Assembly (NCBI GenBank): GCA_026168455.1
Contig: CM047426.1
Coordinates: 67,919,342 to 67,983,341, forward strand
Source of the DNA: Theocolax elegans
Taxonomy: Eukaryota > Arthropoda > Insecta > Hymenoptera > Cerocephalidae
Reading direction: 5' to 3'
DNA length: 64,000 bases
How positions within the stretch are numbered: the first letter of the stretch is position 1; every line of letters begins with the position of its first letter. The notes beneath the pieces were generated by a model that searched no databases, was not told the DNA's origin, and saw only the letters and a list, made by a program, of their open reading frames with translations. Both the position numbers and the translations under genes were made by a program. This document shows, one piece after another, positions 1-11,936 of this stretch.

Positions 1-155
1 TAAGCTCAAATTCGTTGCAATGGAGCAAACTTATAGCAGAAATAAAAATTTGTAGAAATTTTGACGAAAATTAAGCACTGTGATTTGTTAAGCTAAATTT
101 CTACAAATTTTTATTTCTGCTATAACTTTGCTCCATTGCAACGGATTTGAGCTTA
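1..155. repeat. Short palindromic (foldback/MITE-like) element
   Basis: Positions 1-61 and 95-155 are near-perfect reverse complements of each other, separated by about 33 nt. The outer ends read TAAGCTCAAAT and its complement. The element may begin before the window, so a target duplication cannot be judged. No coding potential is visible. Confidence 0.8.
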
Positions 156-590
156 TTTTTTTTTAAACTGTATCTATTTTATCTCAGCTTTTAAATGAAT
201 TTATATTGGAGGGCTGATAGTTTATTCTATAAAAGTTATAAGCATTTGAAGTAAAGGTTCTTTTTTTTTTAAAATAGCATTAACATTGTATAACTTCCGT
301 AATATCGAGCGTTAGGGTCTATAACTCTGGCTTTCTTCATATTTTTATATAACAAAACTTATCCTAGAGTTCGAACAAGATCCGTGATCCGGACCTGGGA
401 TACTCTCCTTGTTAGTATGAACTCATAAATGGAACCGCGTTTAATATTAATCGGCTTCAATTAATCATCGAATTTCGTTAAATCAGTAATTTTAATGAAA
501 ACCTATTTGTTATGTATGGTTTGAATTTGGAATGTAATAAGCATTATATTTATGTATATGTTAGTGAAAAAAATATATATTGCAATCAAC
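156..590. other. AT-rich sequence without recognisable features
   Basis: No open frame with family resemblance and no clear repeat structure. It separates two palindromic elements. Confidence 0.6.
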
Positions 591-1653
591 CCCACGTAAA
601 AAAATAGTATACAGATTGTACACAAAATGTATACAATTTATTTTATACAAATAGTATACAATATTGGTTGTATACAATATGTATAAAATCTGTATACAAT
701 CTGTAAAAAAAATAGTCTATACAATTTGATAAAAATTTTATACAAAGAGTAAAGAAATTTCTTTCTTCCTTATTTTTGTATAAATAAAAAATCTGGAAGA
801 TTAAAAACAGAAAATATATTAGGCATTTGGAAACAGCTGCAGCACTGCCCTGTGAACGAGAAAAACTGTAGAGGTTATGGACATCAGAACCATCGATGAT
901 GAGGAGATTAACGCAACCAAGAATTACTGCTGCCACTGACACCAACGATCTTGAAAAAATGTCAACAACTTTTCCTTCATCGCGATTTGGCCAAAATTTT
1001 CAAACTACCATTTCGTTACATCCAACGGACTCTTCAACATCGACTTGCACATCATAAAGGTTAGACAGGGTCTGACCGAATGTTTTGTTCTTTGGTTGTC
1101 AAGTCGATTTTCAACTTTCTTTTTCGGTTGCTACTTAATAAAAAAAGTTGAAAATCGACTTGACAACCAAAGAACAAAACATTCGGTCAGACCCTGTCTA
1201 ACCTTCATGATGTGCAAGTCGATGTTGAAGAGTCCGTTGGATGTAACGAAATGGTAGTTTGAAAATTTTGGCCAAATCGCGATGAAGGAAAAGTTGTTGA
1301 CATTTTTTCAAGATCGTTGGTGTCAGTGGCAGCAGCAATTCTTGGTCATCGATGGTTCTGATGTCCATAACCTCTACAGTTTTTCTCGTTCACAGGGCAG
1401 TGCTGCAGCTGTTTCCAAATGCCTAATATATTTTCTGTTTTTAATCTTCCAGATTTTTTATTTATACAAAAATAAGGAAGAAAGAAATTTCTTTACTCTT
1501 TGTATAAAATTTTTATCAAATTGTATAGACTATTTTTTTACAGATTGTATACAGATTTTATACATATTGTATACAACCAATATTGTATACTATTTGTATA
1601 AAATAAATTGTATACATTTTGTATACTATCTGTATACTATTTATTTACGTGGG
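591..1653. mobile_element. 1.06-kb near-perfect foldback element
   Basis: Two arms of roughly 510-530 nt (591-1118 and 1144-1653) are inverted copies around a 25-nt spacer. The termini are CCCACGTAAA and its complement. The outer parts are packed with variants of GTATACAA. The arms differ by only a few substitutions and a ~19-nt segment near 900-920 that is missing from the right arm. Because of the symmetry, the same peptide-like open frame appears on the minus strand in the left arm and on the plus strand in the right arm. It ends beside a pyrimidine-rich CTTCCAG that resembles a splice acceptor. I see no transposase and no convincing target-site duplication. A non-autonomous DNA transposon that captured other sequence is the likeliest reading. 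Confidence 0.8.
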
Positions 1654-2331
1654 ACACTTCAATTATTTACATATCAAATTTAAAAACATTGTTAAATATT
1701 CTTAAATTATAAATCAAACTAAGATTTCCAATTTAATTATAACTATGTATATATGTTTAAAATAAAGTCGTTAATTAAATCATACGATATTTAACCTATA
1801 GTTTTGGTATATATTGTTATACAATATTTTATTTAAATTTTTTAGCTCTTTAATATAGCGATGAATGTTTTTAATACAATAGCATTAAATTATTTTTGTT
1901 TTCGAAAAGTTTATGACAATGCTTCACCACCAATATGAAGTATGCGTCTTTGGTTGAATTTTCATTTGTATATTGTGCCAGAAAATGCGACTTACGCTAC
2001 AGAAAAGCGTGTGGTAAGTGCGGATTTACGACACGCAGTGCTATAAATGATTTTTATTCCTTATAGAGCATTTTAGCAGACTTTCGCGTAAGTCTCACGC
2101 TAAAATTTCGGAACTAAAATACGAATTCTTTTCAAATTCAAATAAAATACAATATTTAAAAAATTGGATTTTTCCTAAAATCGTTGTTTGATTAGAACTG
2201 AATATGAAGAAATATTACAATTATAGTTCAATCCACCGCAGATCATCTGTTGACAAATTTAATATGAAAATTTAAACTTTAAAAATTAAAAAAAAAGAAT
2301 TGCTGTTGCTTTTTCGAGTTAACTTGGCTTG
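1654..2331. other. AT-rich spacer
   Basis: Nothing recognisable. A slightly less AT-rich stretch near 1970-2100 has no coding or repeat signature I can name. Confidence 0.55.
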
Positions 2332-2872
2332 TACACTGAGAAAACGAATTCTTTGCTCAAAAAATGGTGTATTTGCCATTGTTTTAAAATCTTTACTTAG
2401 CGGCAAATGTCTATTTCTTAACTATTAGGAAATATTCCTTAATAAGAAAGTAACTAAATGAAACGTAATATTCTTTATACTAATAAATTTTACACTATTT
2501 TACACTTATTCACATTCGTTTAGTCAAATTAGTATATATATTTAATTACAAGTTAATATATGATAGTTAGGTAAACATACTTATATCATTAATGTACGAA
2601 ATTTATTATGAAGTTCAAAAAATCGTCGCGACTCCCTCTAGCGGTGCGTGAAAGGACTATCCTCACAATGCATTATATTAATAATATTTCATTTGTTACG
2701 TATTAATAAAGAACGTCTTAATTAAGACAAAATTATATAATCATTTTTGACCAAAAATTCAAGTCACTGAATTTTTAATATTTAAGACATGTGCCTTTCG
2801 TCGTATTCTAATCCACATTTCTTAACAATTACGAAATATTCTTCGACTCAAAGAATTTCTTTTCTGAGTGTA
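2332..2872. mobile_element. MITE with ~23-bp terminal inverted repeats
   Basis: The left end reads TACACTGAGAAAACGAATTC followed by TTTG. The reverse complement of the right end reads TACACTCAGAAAAGAAATTC followed by TTTG. The interior is AT-rich and non-coding. The total length of ~540 bp fits a non-autonomous DNA transposon. No target duplication was clear, so superfamily assignment is open. Confidence 0.65.
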
Positions 2873-3060
2873 TTTGTTTTGCAATGCACCGAATACTTAT
2901 CTTCTTGATATAAACTGTGGTCTCAATGTAGGATTAGGGCAAAATCTAAGAAATTATTTATTGAAAATTATAAGAAATTTCTAGAAATATCCGGCTTGTG
3001 CTACTAGAAAATATTTAAGCTTGTATCATCCAAAAACTCAGCATTTTTAAATAAGTTGTA

Positions 3061-3330
3061 TTACCACTCCTGCTTGGAAACTATATTAAATAGATTCGGC
3101 GTTGCATTTTGTTGCGTATACGGAGAAGGTGATAGGAGAGGACTGAATAAAAAATTGTTCGGATGCCGAGACTTAAACCGAGGATCCACGAGTTTCCAGT
3201 CACGAGACCTAACCACTAGGCTATCGACCGCGATTTCTTGTTGTAGTTGCATTCGTCTTGATATTTCGCGTTTGGGTCATCCTACACCATTCTCACACAC
3301 GTGCCGATCCGCGCGTCGATGTTACGTACG
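3061..3330 (-). mobile_element. tRNA-derived SINE, family SINE-A
   Basis: On the minus strand a tRNA-like module carries an A-box-like TAGCCTAGTGGTTAGG and a B-box-like GGTTTAAGTC about 35 nt apart. It is followed by an unrelated C/T-rich tail. A proper acceptor stem cannot be formed, so this is not a working tRNA gene. The polymerase III promoter boxes indicate a SINE. It appears once in this window, and the outer limits are approximate. Confidence 0.6.
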
Positions 3331-3519
3331 TAACAATTTAAATTTAGAGGTATCGGATTTTTTTTTCCGTAATATCCGGTTTTTCCTAAAGATAGTTTTT
3401 GACTACAATCTTTTTTATATGATTACGAAACTTATTGTATTTTTTTTTCTTATAAGAAATAAATCTTGTATCGTCTTATAACTTTACGTATAAGTTAAAG
3501 TTAGCTGCACTATCAATCA

Positions 3520-4039
3520 AATTAGTAAGTATACATCGGTTAGAAAAATGGAGATATATTCCAAAAAATTCGAACTCGCCACCGAAAAATGTTGTCCATT
3601 TTCTTAGTTTTGAAGATGTAACCTGAAACAAGTAAATTAAAAAAACCGCAAAGTACCTATTTTTGCATATTAAAATATTAATTAAAACATAATTAAAAAC
3701 ATAAAATTTGGAATTTAAATACAGAAAATTTATCTGATGCAGCGATTCCAAATGAATCTTCTTGTGTCGTATTTTCTATGCTGACATCGTTGTCCGGATT
3801 ACGCCTTACGTACACCGATCGCGCAACGATGCTCTGTCAACTCGTTTACACACTAAACGGCGACTCGCTTATGTTTTAATTAATATTTTAATATGTAAAA
3901 AAGATGCTTTGTGGTTTTTTAATTTTCTTGTTTCAGGTTACATCTTCAAAACTAAGGAAATGGACAATACTTTTCAGTGGCGGGTTCGAATTTTTTGAAA
4001 TATATCTCCATTTTTCTAACCGATGTATACTTACTAATG
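3520..4039. mobile_element. Foldback element with ~170-bp inverted arms
   Basis: Arms 3520-3692 and 3869-4039 are inverted copies. The outer end is ATTAGTAAGTATACATCGG and the inner end is an AT-rich run related to TTAATTAATATTTTAATATG. The ~175-nt centre is unique and contains a short GC-richer patch around 3790-3865. No transposase is present. This is a non-autonomous foldback/MITE-type element. Confidence 0.75.
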
Positions 4040-4164
4040 TCAGTTAAAGAAGACTTTTAAAATTTTTCTTTGGGTATGTTAATATCAATAATTGTAACAA
4101 AACCTTATAAAAACTTTTTATCAATTTCAGCTGAACTTTTCATACACTTTCGCCAAACTTGTAT

Positions 4165-4275
4165 AGTCAGTTACACAAGTTCGGCTCAGTCTCGTTGCCC
4201 AACCTCATATCAAGTTTAGCCAAACCTAAAGTTTATATAAAGTTCATATAAACTTTAATTTTTTTACGCGGACTG
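4165..4275 (-). repeat. Copy 1 of a dispersed repeat ending in GCGTAAAAA
   Basis: Read on the minus strand it begins CCGCGTAAAAAAATTAAAG and continues through an AACTT/TTTAA-rich stretch to GGCAACGAGACTGAG. A diverged counterpart lies at 32228-32330 on the plus strand with the same order of motifs. The terminal CGTAAAAA recalls the ends of the foldback element at 591. This is probably the end of a DNA transposon family. Confidence 0.45.
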
Positions 4276-5928
4276 TAAATTCATTCTGATGTACTGTATC
4301 AGAAAGTTTTAGACATTTAAACTATACGATTTCTGACGTTTATATGATTGTTTTAAAGATGCACTAACAGAATAATCGGTTTCAAATATCAATGTGACAG
4401 AAAAATTTTATAGCACAGCAAAATAAGTCTTTAATGGATTAACACTATACGCACTAATACTTGCCAATGTGTTTACGCATTACAAAAAATATATAAAATT
4501 CAGACATTTGATGAATTAGTTTTCCTAGAAGACGATATTCAGTTACTTAGATGTATGAAAATACGTGCCGAAGATAGGATAGAGAGAATTAAGGAAGACC
4601 AAAAGCATGAAGAAAAAGAACAAGCGGAATAAATACACATTTACAATGAAATATGTTATAGAATAAAAAATGTTTAGAATTAACAAAAAATGTTTACGAA
4701 ATTGTTTATAATACTATGGTCAATTGTTAGTTTTTTGCCCAATTCTTCTTAATTCTTTTAGTGTGAGCATTTTTTCTCGTATAAACTTTTTTTGTTAAAT
4801 TTTTTTGTTAATAAGGATTTTACAGAGAAATAAAACTGGTTCATGAATACTAGATCAATGATTATGGAGGCGAATGACTTATTTTCTATTTCAGTAGTAC
4901 AATTGAAATTTATAGAGTATACCAAAAATATTCGAACTCCCCCCCTTCCCGAATAACTTCGCTGTATGAAATCCAATCAAAAAAGTTAGATAGAATAGTT
5001 ATAGGATTAAAAAAACAATTTCCAAGGTCAACTTTAAAATATTCAATAGAAACCCTTATTTTTATTCCACAAATCGATATTCATCCGAATGTGGAGAAAA
5101 ACACTTTTTTTAATATGTTTGAAGGTCATGTGAAGATGTAAATCAGTCTTTGCTTAATAACTTGATAGTAGTAGAGAAGTTCAGTTGTAGAAAAAATATT
5201 TATAAAAAATATCAGTAGCGCTTTTAATGATTAATTGTTAAACTTTCATTTTACTTTTACATTATTATTCTCGATCAAATTAGGTTTAAACTTTTAAATA
5301 GAAGTTATTTTTAACGATAGTATTAAGGGTAGAGGATATAGTCGAAAATTTAAAAAAAAATCGATTTATTTTTATTTCATAAACAAGTTCTAAATGTTAC
5401 GTAGAATGTGCGCAAATAATGTTTAATATTATAAAACTTATGTGTCTACCTAATTTCAGCATTAGATAATCTTCAGTTAATGCAATAAGTCATGTATCTT
5501 AATCTTTAAAGCTAAATAATTCAAAAACTATTTTTTATACCTTTAAAACATTCCTTGCAGGATAATTTTTATCGTAGGCTCCTAAAATTTTGCACACATC
5601 TTGAGGTATGTATGAATTATAAAGTTACACAGCCTTTTTTGTTTAAAATTAAATGTGACACGTTTATTATTATTTTTTAATGAAAAATCTGACATTTTTT
5701 TAAGCAATTATTTAAACTAATTAGGTTTATCGAGCCAAAAAGTGCATTTTTCTAGATAAACCTTATTCGCTGTGTAAAGCTGTAGCTTACAGCTCTTATA
5801 TATATATATATATATAAGTTTGAAACTTTTTTGTCGGAGTCCTTTGATAACTTTTATCCTACAAGGAGTTTTTTGAATTAGTAACTGCTTTAGGCCTATT
5901 TTGTTAAATATTTTAATATTTTATGTTG
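4276..5928. other. AT-rich spacer with a short TA microsatellite
   Basis: No gene-like reading frame. A (TA)n run lies at about 5798-5816. A C-run near 4938-4946 stands out from the AT-rich surroundings but has no assigned function. Confidence 0.55.
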
Positions 5929-6145
5929 AGGCCTGCGATGGCTCGGTCGATAGGGCGTCGGGCTCGTAATCTGGAGGTCCCAGGTTCGATTCCCGGCCCC
6001 GGCCGATTGATACAAGCACCACTGGCGAATGTATTTTCAACAAGTGCTTTCTTCACCAAGACATCGTATGACCTCCGTCGCTGATTAGCACCGGTTTGGG
6101 AGCATAAAAAGAGCAACGTTAAAATAATAATAAAAAAAAAAAAAA
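5929..6145 (+). mobile_element. tRNA-derived SINE, family SINE-B, copy 1 (full length)
   Basis: The tRNA-like head starts AGGCCTGCGATGGCTCGG (A box). The B box GGTTCGATTCC is at about 5983-5993 and is followed by CCGGCCCCGGCC. A ~110-nt body contains CACTGGCGAATGTATTTTC and the element ends in an A-rich tail (to ~6145). The sequence around CTCGTAATCTGGAGGTC resembles an elongator-Met or Thr tRNA anticodon arm. Three more copies occur in this window at 11151, 37101 and 46803, so it is a repeat rather than a tRNA gene. Confidence 0.85.
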
Positions 6146-6839
6146 TGTTTTATGTAATTTGGGTGTTAGTAATCATCAATGAAGAATATTTTTTATAATA
6201 TATTTGATAAAGATGACATTTCACATAATATTTTATAAAACTTACAAAAATATTTTTCTAACCATACTCTACCCTTAAGAAATAAATTTTGTAAGATATC
6301 CGTCCAGGTTTAAAATATAATTTATTTGAAACCTTTTTCGGAGGCTAACGTTTTAGCAACCAACAAGTATTTTCTTGCATTACCAGTACTCGCGTTTAGT
6401 CGTATTATCATTGAATAAAGTGTTCAGGACCCAAGACAAGGATGTAACAGGATAGATCTTCATGAGCCTCACAAACAAATTAGAATATTTTATTTTAAAG
6501 GTCAATCACAATAATAAATATGTTAAAACAGATTTAAAAAAAAAAATTTCAAAGATAAAAAAGAAAAACGGTCAAAATAACGAAAATAGTACAAAAAATC
6601 ATGTTTTATCACAATAAAATTAAATATATCACAGTGCGTGTGAATTGTGACATGACCCGAAGGCGAAGATAATAAGCATATAATTTAGTCATGATTTTAT
6701 TACTATCTCTTATAATATGATATTATGATACTATCTTATGATAATATGATGTATATTATATTTTGTATATTAGGCCAAAAATCCCAAGGTTTGTCAAATT
6801 TAATAAAAGTTGAATTGTTGTGTTATGTATTTTACCCAA
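6146..6839. other. AT-rich spacer
   Basis: No supported feature. Confidence 0.55.
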
Positions 6840-6995
6840 TACTCACAAACGATGCGAGCGCGAAGCGCGAGCTTTATACGGTCGTGTCTTATATGCAAAA
6901 AGCATAGCGATGCTTTTTGCATGCCTTGCATAGCTACGCGATCTATCCGAAGCGGCGAGTCACGGCGGCCTTAAGGCTGCACGCGGCGAGCTAGT
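6840..6995. repeat. GC-rich patch with perfect short hairpins
   Basis: An abrupt GC-rich island in AT-rich DNA. It contains a perfect 13-bp stem (6893-6905 with 6910-6922, sequence ATGCAAAAAGCAT) with a 4-nt loop. It also contains the near-palindromes GCGAGCGCGAAGCGCGAGC and a GGCGGCCTTAAGGCTGC-like stretch. There is no coding signature and no T-run after the hairpin to suggest a terminator. It may be part of an unclassified mobile element. Confidence 0.5.
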
Positions 6996-7580
6996 TTATG
7001 TTGAGATTGAATGATATCATAATCCAAATGATTATTTCGAAAAATGTTTAATGCAGGACAAAAATTCTTCAATAAAACTGTTGAATAATATGAAATAGAT
7101 ACTTAAGTGCTAAAACATTGTAATTTTTACAATTCTTTTTATTTTTATCATTTCTTTGATTTCTTATATCTTTGGCTTGAAATAATATCCCATGTTAAAT
7201 TCAATTTTGTTGAAAAACTGAAGATATATAAAATATTCTGGTTCAATATGAGGCATATTGATGCTGTCGTACAGACCAAATTCAAAACTGACAAAATCAT
7301 CTCTCGATAGCCACCTCGAATTACGTGAATGTGAAAATAGTAAAAATTCTATTTAACATTTCAAAACTTTTTCCTGTTTCATGTGTAATATAGAAGGTTT
7401 GCCTGATTTGAGGTATTTAAGATCAATGGTGGTGAAAAATGGAAAAAAAGAAGAACTATTTTTTCAACTTATATAACTTTGTGCATATTAATTTTTTGAT
7501 CTACAATTTTTTATTCACATTCTGGAAGATACTTCTAGTTCGTATCTAAAATTTGGGCTATTTCAAAATTTTGACTTGTA
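6996..7580. other. AT-rich spacer
   Basis: No supported feature. Short open frames are typical of random AT-rich DNA. Confidence 0.5.
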
Positions 7581-7774
7581 CAGTGTCACGACTTACGTGC
7601 GAGTGAAGGATAGAGTGAGCGATAAGACGTCTCGACTAATGTAAGCAATGCATTGTAACGCAGACGTTAACTCGATGGTTAGAGTACGAGATTCCTAATC
7701 CAAAGTCCGCATGTTCGAATCCCATCTTCCGCTTTTTTTCGCTCCTCACCTTTTTAATCCGTAATAATAGTTAA
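7581..7774 (+). mobile_element. tRNA-derived SINE, family SINE-C, copy 1
   Basis: A ~85-nt head starting CAGTGTCACG precedes a tRNA-like module. The module has A box TTAACTCGATGGTTAGAG, anticodon-like arm GAGATTCCTAATC and B box GTTCGAATCCC. The tail contains CGCTCCTCACC and TTTTTAATCCGTAA. A second copy with the same head, module and tail is at 46424-46619 on the minus strand. The acceptor ends do not pair, so it is a SINE and not a functional tRNA. Confidence 0.75.
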
Positions 7775-7787
7775 CGTGAAATCACCC

Positions 7788-7821
<34 letters not shown>

Positions 7822-7836
7822 GTATATGTATATATG
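7788..7836. repeat. (TA)n microsatellite
   Basis: A run of TA dinucleotides drifting into TATG variants, directly downstream of the SINE-C copy. Confidence 0.9.
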
Positions 7837-8526
7837 ATATGTTTAATACTTATATAACTTTAGTGATATTTAGAATTTGCTTTTCAAACAATAATTTTTA
7901 AATTGTTTTACAAAAATAATACATTCGATTTTGTAAATTAACAATGGAGAGAAAAAAATTATTATCATTAATCAACTTGTAATTTGTTGAATATATCAAT
8001 TTTGTAGTTATGAAAAATTTAAATCTTTTATGAATCTGGAATAAATAATTATTTAGCAAATATGATATACTATAGCACGTTAATGTATTAAATTTCAATT
8101 AAACTGGTTAAAATGTAAGCATATTTCATACACATTCGTAAATAATTTTAATCTTCGATACTTCAGTTATTGGATATTTTTATTCGATAATTCATTTATT
8201 TTTATTCTTTACAATTGAACGACATTAATAACATTATTCTGTGAAAAGTTATTCTTTAATGTTTAATTTTCGTAAAATTAAACAATTGTTATTGCATATC
8301 TATATTAGAAATATTATTTTTATTCTTATGTTTCATTATAATTTTGTCATGTTTCACAAAAAATACTATAAAGTTCATAACTTGATTGGATTTTCGATAT
8401 CTATCCCTGTTATAACACAAAATTCAATTAAATTAGCATATATTCAATAAACATTATGTAAGATACCTTTGTATCTACAAGAAGATATAACCAACAGGGA
8501 ATACTTTTAAGAATATAAGGAAGCAC
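7837..8526. other. AT-rich spacer
   Basis: No supported feature. The short frames here show no motif or family resemblance. Confidence 0.5.
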
Positions 8527-8913
8527 CAAATTAATGGTGTTCTCTAGTGACTTTAAAAAAAGGAAAGATAATTCTTTTAGATTTGGCATTGACTTTGAAA
8601 AGATGAATGCAATAACTGTTAAAGATTCATATCCTATTCTTAGGATCGATGATATTCTTCACAGATTACAAGGAAAATCGTGTTTTTCTTACTAGATTTA
8701 AGGAGTGGTTATTGGCAAGTCAAGATTCGACCTGAAGATAGCGACAGACCAGCGTTTGTATCAGGAAAAGGATTATGTCACTTTACTGTTGTGTTTTTCG
8801 AGATGTTACGCACCCCCTGTGATTAGACAATATATAGAAAATCTTTCTGGCAGGAAAACTGCGATTACACAACTAATGGAAAAAGAAATTGAAAATTTAA
8901 TCAATAATATATA
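8527..8913 (+). pseudogene. Ty3/Gypsy reverse transcriptase fragment (decayed)
   Basis: The translation shows the conserved start of a Ty3/Gypsy RT fingers-palm region: RFGIDFEKMNAITVKDSYP, then RIDDILHRLQGK. After a frame change near 8690 comes LDLRSGYWQVKIRPEDSDRP, AFVSGKGLCHFTV and a damaged FF..L..P segment. The catalytic YxDD box is not present. At least one frameshift and one in-frame stop interrupt it. There is no gag, integrase or LTR nearby. It is a short relic of an element different from Gypsy-1 and Gypsy-2. Confidence 0.85.
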
Positions 8914-8919
8914 ACTTCT

Positions 8920-11150
8920 GTATAATTTAATAATTAATAGAAAATGGAATCAAATAAAAATTATACTACTCAAGTTAATATCAAAAGTGAACAAAGTTTA
9001 ATATTGGTTTTTTATAATAATTTTATTATAAAATTAATTTATATGTAAAATCGTTTTAGCGATTAACAGAAAAAATTAATAAATATAACTGAAGAGTAAT
9101 ATGTCAAGAAATATTCAAAATATAAAAAAGGACTTTACAAGTACTTTAAGAATTCTTTAAAATTAAAGTATAAATTTTTCCAAATTTATTTTTGGAAGGA
9201 AGTTTTTCATACTTCTAAAGTATTTAAAATGTTTTAATAATGGTTTATATTTAAATTTGACTAAGAACCATAAATAAAGTTGAATAAAAATTTAATAGTC
9301 TTTTACCCAAAGTTATTAATATTTGTATAAAAATTGTCATAGTGTTTGGCTAAATTTTTGATATTTTATTAAAGTAAAGTATATATTCTCACTTTTGATG
9401 AACTAACCAATTAAATTCTCTAAAAGGCGAGGTTTAAATGTATCTCCTATACATTCTTATCAGGCTATTGAAATAAATGTATTGTAATAAAAAAACACGT
9501 TTACGCATTTAACATCAGTCTACACATCGCTCATTAAGAAAATAAAAGCTTTTTCGACACATGTGCGAAGAACTCGATTGATGCACGCTGATCAAAATAA
9601 GGTATGCATATATGTTACATGGAAACGTTTTAAATACATAAATAAATAATCTAATATTAATTAATTAATTGAAAACAAACATATAGTAGTCATAAAAATA
9701 ATTTTAAACAGGACGCTTTGATTTCGCAGACGGTTTAAATGAAAAAAGATTTAAAGTTTCATATAATTCAGCACTTGTAATTATCAAAATTATATTATAA
9801 ATAATAGAAATTGTAGGAAAGCTAAATAAAAATATTGTACGTAAGTTAATTAATAAATATTGCTTAATGCAAACATAATAAAAGAAATTAAATTAAAATA
9901 ATTGTTACGTAATAAGGAAATTCGAGTAATCTTTACTATACCGACTAGAAATTTGAGTAAGACGTTATTTCGGATCCAATCACGATGCCTATCCTATCTG
10001 GACCTAATAATTTGCAAAGTTGTGTTTGGTCATAATTTGCTGATAGGTTATTATTCTGTTAGTAATGCATGAATAAATTAACATTAGCTTATTGTTATAA
10101 TAATGTGTAATTTAAAATAATGATTTAAACTTATGTAACTAAGACTGTCAATGATTAGTTTTGTAATTCTATATTCATTACATTGATTAATTTCTTGTTA
10201 GGGTATATAAACAATTAATTTTTATACTTAAACTTATTTACTTTTTATATATTTTTATATATTGCTAAAGAAGGTAAATAAAGCTGTCTAGCCTGAACCT
10301 GATGGGATAAGCGTCACAAACCTTTGGAACTTGTATCTAATAATTATTATTATGACAAACCATACAACATAATTATTTTACTGCTTTTGATTAATGGTAT
10401 TATAATTTTTGTAATGTTTCAAACAGTTTTTCTTATCATAATTCAATGTATATGTACACGGAGAGAAAAACTTATATAATATTATAATAATTCCCTAACG
10501 GTTAGGTAAACTGCAGTTAGTAAAATTCGTTTTAACACATTACCATAATTTTTAGGAACGTGTATGCAATCTTTTAGGTAACGAGTCCCTATCTTTTCAA
10601 TTGAAGCTACATAAGAACTGATTACTATACGCAATTAAGTATACACTGCTAATTCTTACAATCTAATTGAATTTACTAATTCTTATAATAATAAATATAA
10701 ATGTTGTAATAAATTTTATAATTCAAATTAAACTGGATAGATGACCAGCGCATGCAATAGATTAGTCATACGACGCAGCTTTAAATTTTTCTTTTTTCGC
10801 TTCCGCTGCAAAATGCCGGAGATTTGACAGAAGGGCTTGAAAAGAGGATGTCGGAGCTATATAGCCTCCATCAAAAGCCGCTCGATCTCGAGACTTCGAA
10901 TGGCGCTGCACTCAGGTGTCGATTTCGATGATAATTGTACTTCAAAAATAAATTATAAATTTTACAACTACATAGAGCTGTTGAAACATATTTCCCCCAC
11001 CCTAGCTATAACTAAAATTAAGATAAACGTAATATTACTTTTAGCAGTAAATGTTTATTTTTTTAAAGAAATGTGTAATAGGTTGCGTATAGCATTACGG
11101 CAAATATAGACTCACTAAATACGAAACGTACTAGGTTCAATTATTAGGCG
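8920..11150. other. Long AT-rich spacer
   Basis: No gene. A mildly GC-richer patch at 10790-10940 and the segment 10270-10325 (containing CCTGAACCTGATGGGATAAG) stand out. The second loosely resembles 43390-43460 and may be a relic of the same dispersed repeat. Confidence 0.5.
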
Positions 11151-11284
11151 AGAGGTCCCAGGTTCGATTCCCGGTCCCGGCCGATTGTTACAAGCACCAC
11201 TGGCAAATGTATTTTCAACAAGTGCTTTCTTAACAAAGACATGGTATGACCTCCGTCGCTGATTAGCACCGATTTGGGAGCACT
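11151..11284 (+). mobile_element. SINE-B, copy 2 (5'-truncated)
   Basis: It matches copy 1 from GAGGTCCCAGGTTCGATTCC (B box included) through the body to GATTTGGGAGCA. It lacks the A-box half of the tRNA-like head and the A-rich tail. It sits just upstream of Gypsy-1. Confidence 0.8.
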
Positions 11285-11692
11285 AATAGGAAATTTGGTG
11301 GGTTTTCGAACCGAATCGATAGACCGACCAGGGTTACTTGGAAATTGGATAGTTTGGACCAAACCAAGTAACTAGCGCCACCTAGAGGAACGAAAGAACG
11401 CGACACAGCGCAACATAACCTGGTGGCAATTAATCGGTCAAAATAAATTATTTGTAGGTGTATGCAAGGTTTAACTGGTTTTTGCTGGCACAAAACAGAA
11501 AGCTTATAACCTGGCTCAGACCTTTACAAATTGTATTATAGGTTATATTTTTATAAGAGGACAAGCGCTTGCTAACTTTAATTATTTAATATATTTATTT
11601 ATTGATTTATTTATTATTTATTATACAGTACCGTCAATTTAGCGCAAGGTAAGAGCCAGACAGTAGTTTATTGAAAATTTAATAGTAAATTT
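11285..11692. other. Unclassified sequence between SINE-B and Gypsy-1
   Basis: It changes from moderately GC-rich (11285-11520) to very AT-rich (11570-11640). There are no LTR-like ends matching the 3' LTR at 16691. The left boundary of Gypsy-1 is therefore undefined and its 5' LTR is probably missing. Confidence 0.45.
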
Positions 11693-11936
11693 GTGAAAAA
11701 TAATTTAAACTCTGCAGTGCTTTCTTGGCAAACTAAGACAGGACTTACTTTTAGCATCCGGTTTTGTGCTTTAGCGGTTAGCTTAGGTAGAAACAAAACC
11801 CAGTTACGCGGATTAAATATTTGGCAAGTAACGCCAAATTTAGATAATCGACAATACATAACCCTGTACACACATAGTGCGTCGAACCAGCGAGGCTATA
11901 TATTGTTAAAGGTACAGACGACGCTACATCTGAAGA

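Noticed and set aside
643..1683. Two similar proteins on opposite strands sharing a VIDGSDVHNLYSFSRSQG segment
   Set aside because: They are mirror images caused by the palindrome. No domain, and the frames run into the low-complexity GTATAC ends. Not annotated as genes.
3178..3250. tRNA gene on the minus strand
   Set aside because: A and B boxes are present but there is no acceptor stem, and the tail is non-tRNA. Called SINE-A.
5929..6005. tRNA gene (Met/Thr-like) with A and B boxes
   Set aside because: The acceptor stem does not pair, and the same head plus a fixed body and A-rich tail occurs four times. It is the SINE-B head.
6893..6922. Rho-independent-type terminator hairpin
   Set aside because: No downstream T-run and the genome is eukaryotic; treated as a palindrome.
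7660..7735. tRNA gene
   Set aside because: Same reasoning; repeated at 46.5 kb with shared head and tail (SINE-C).
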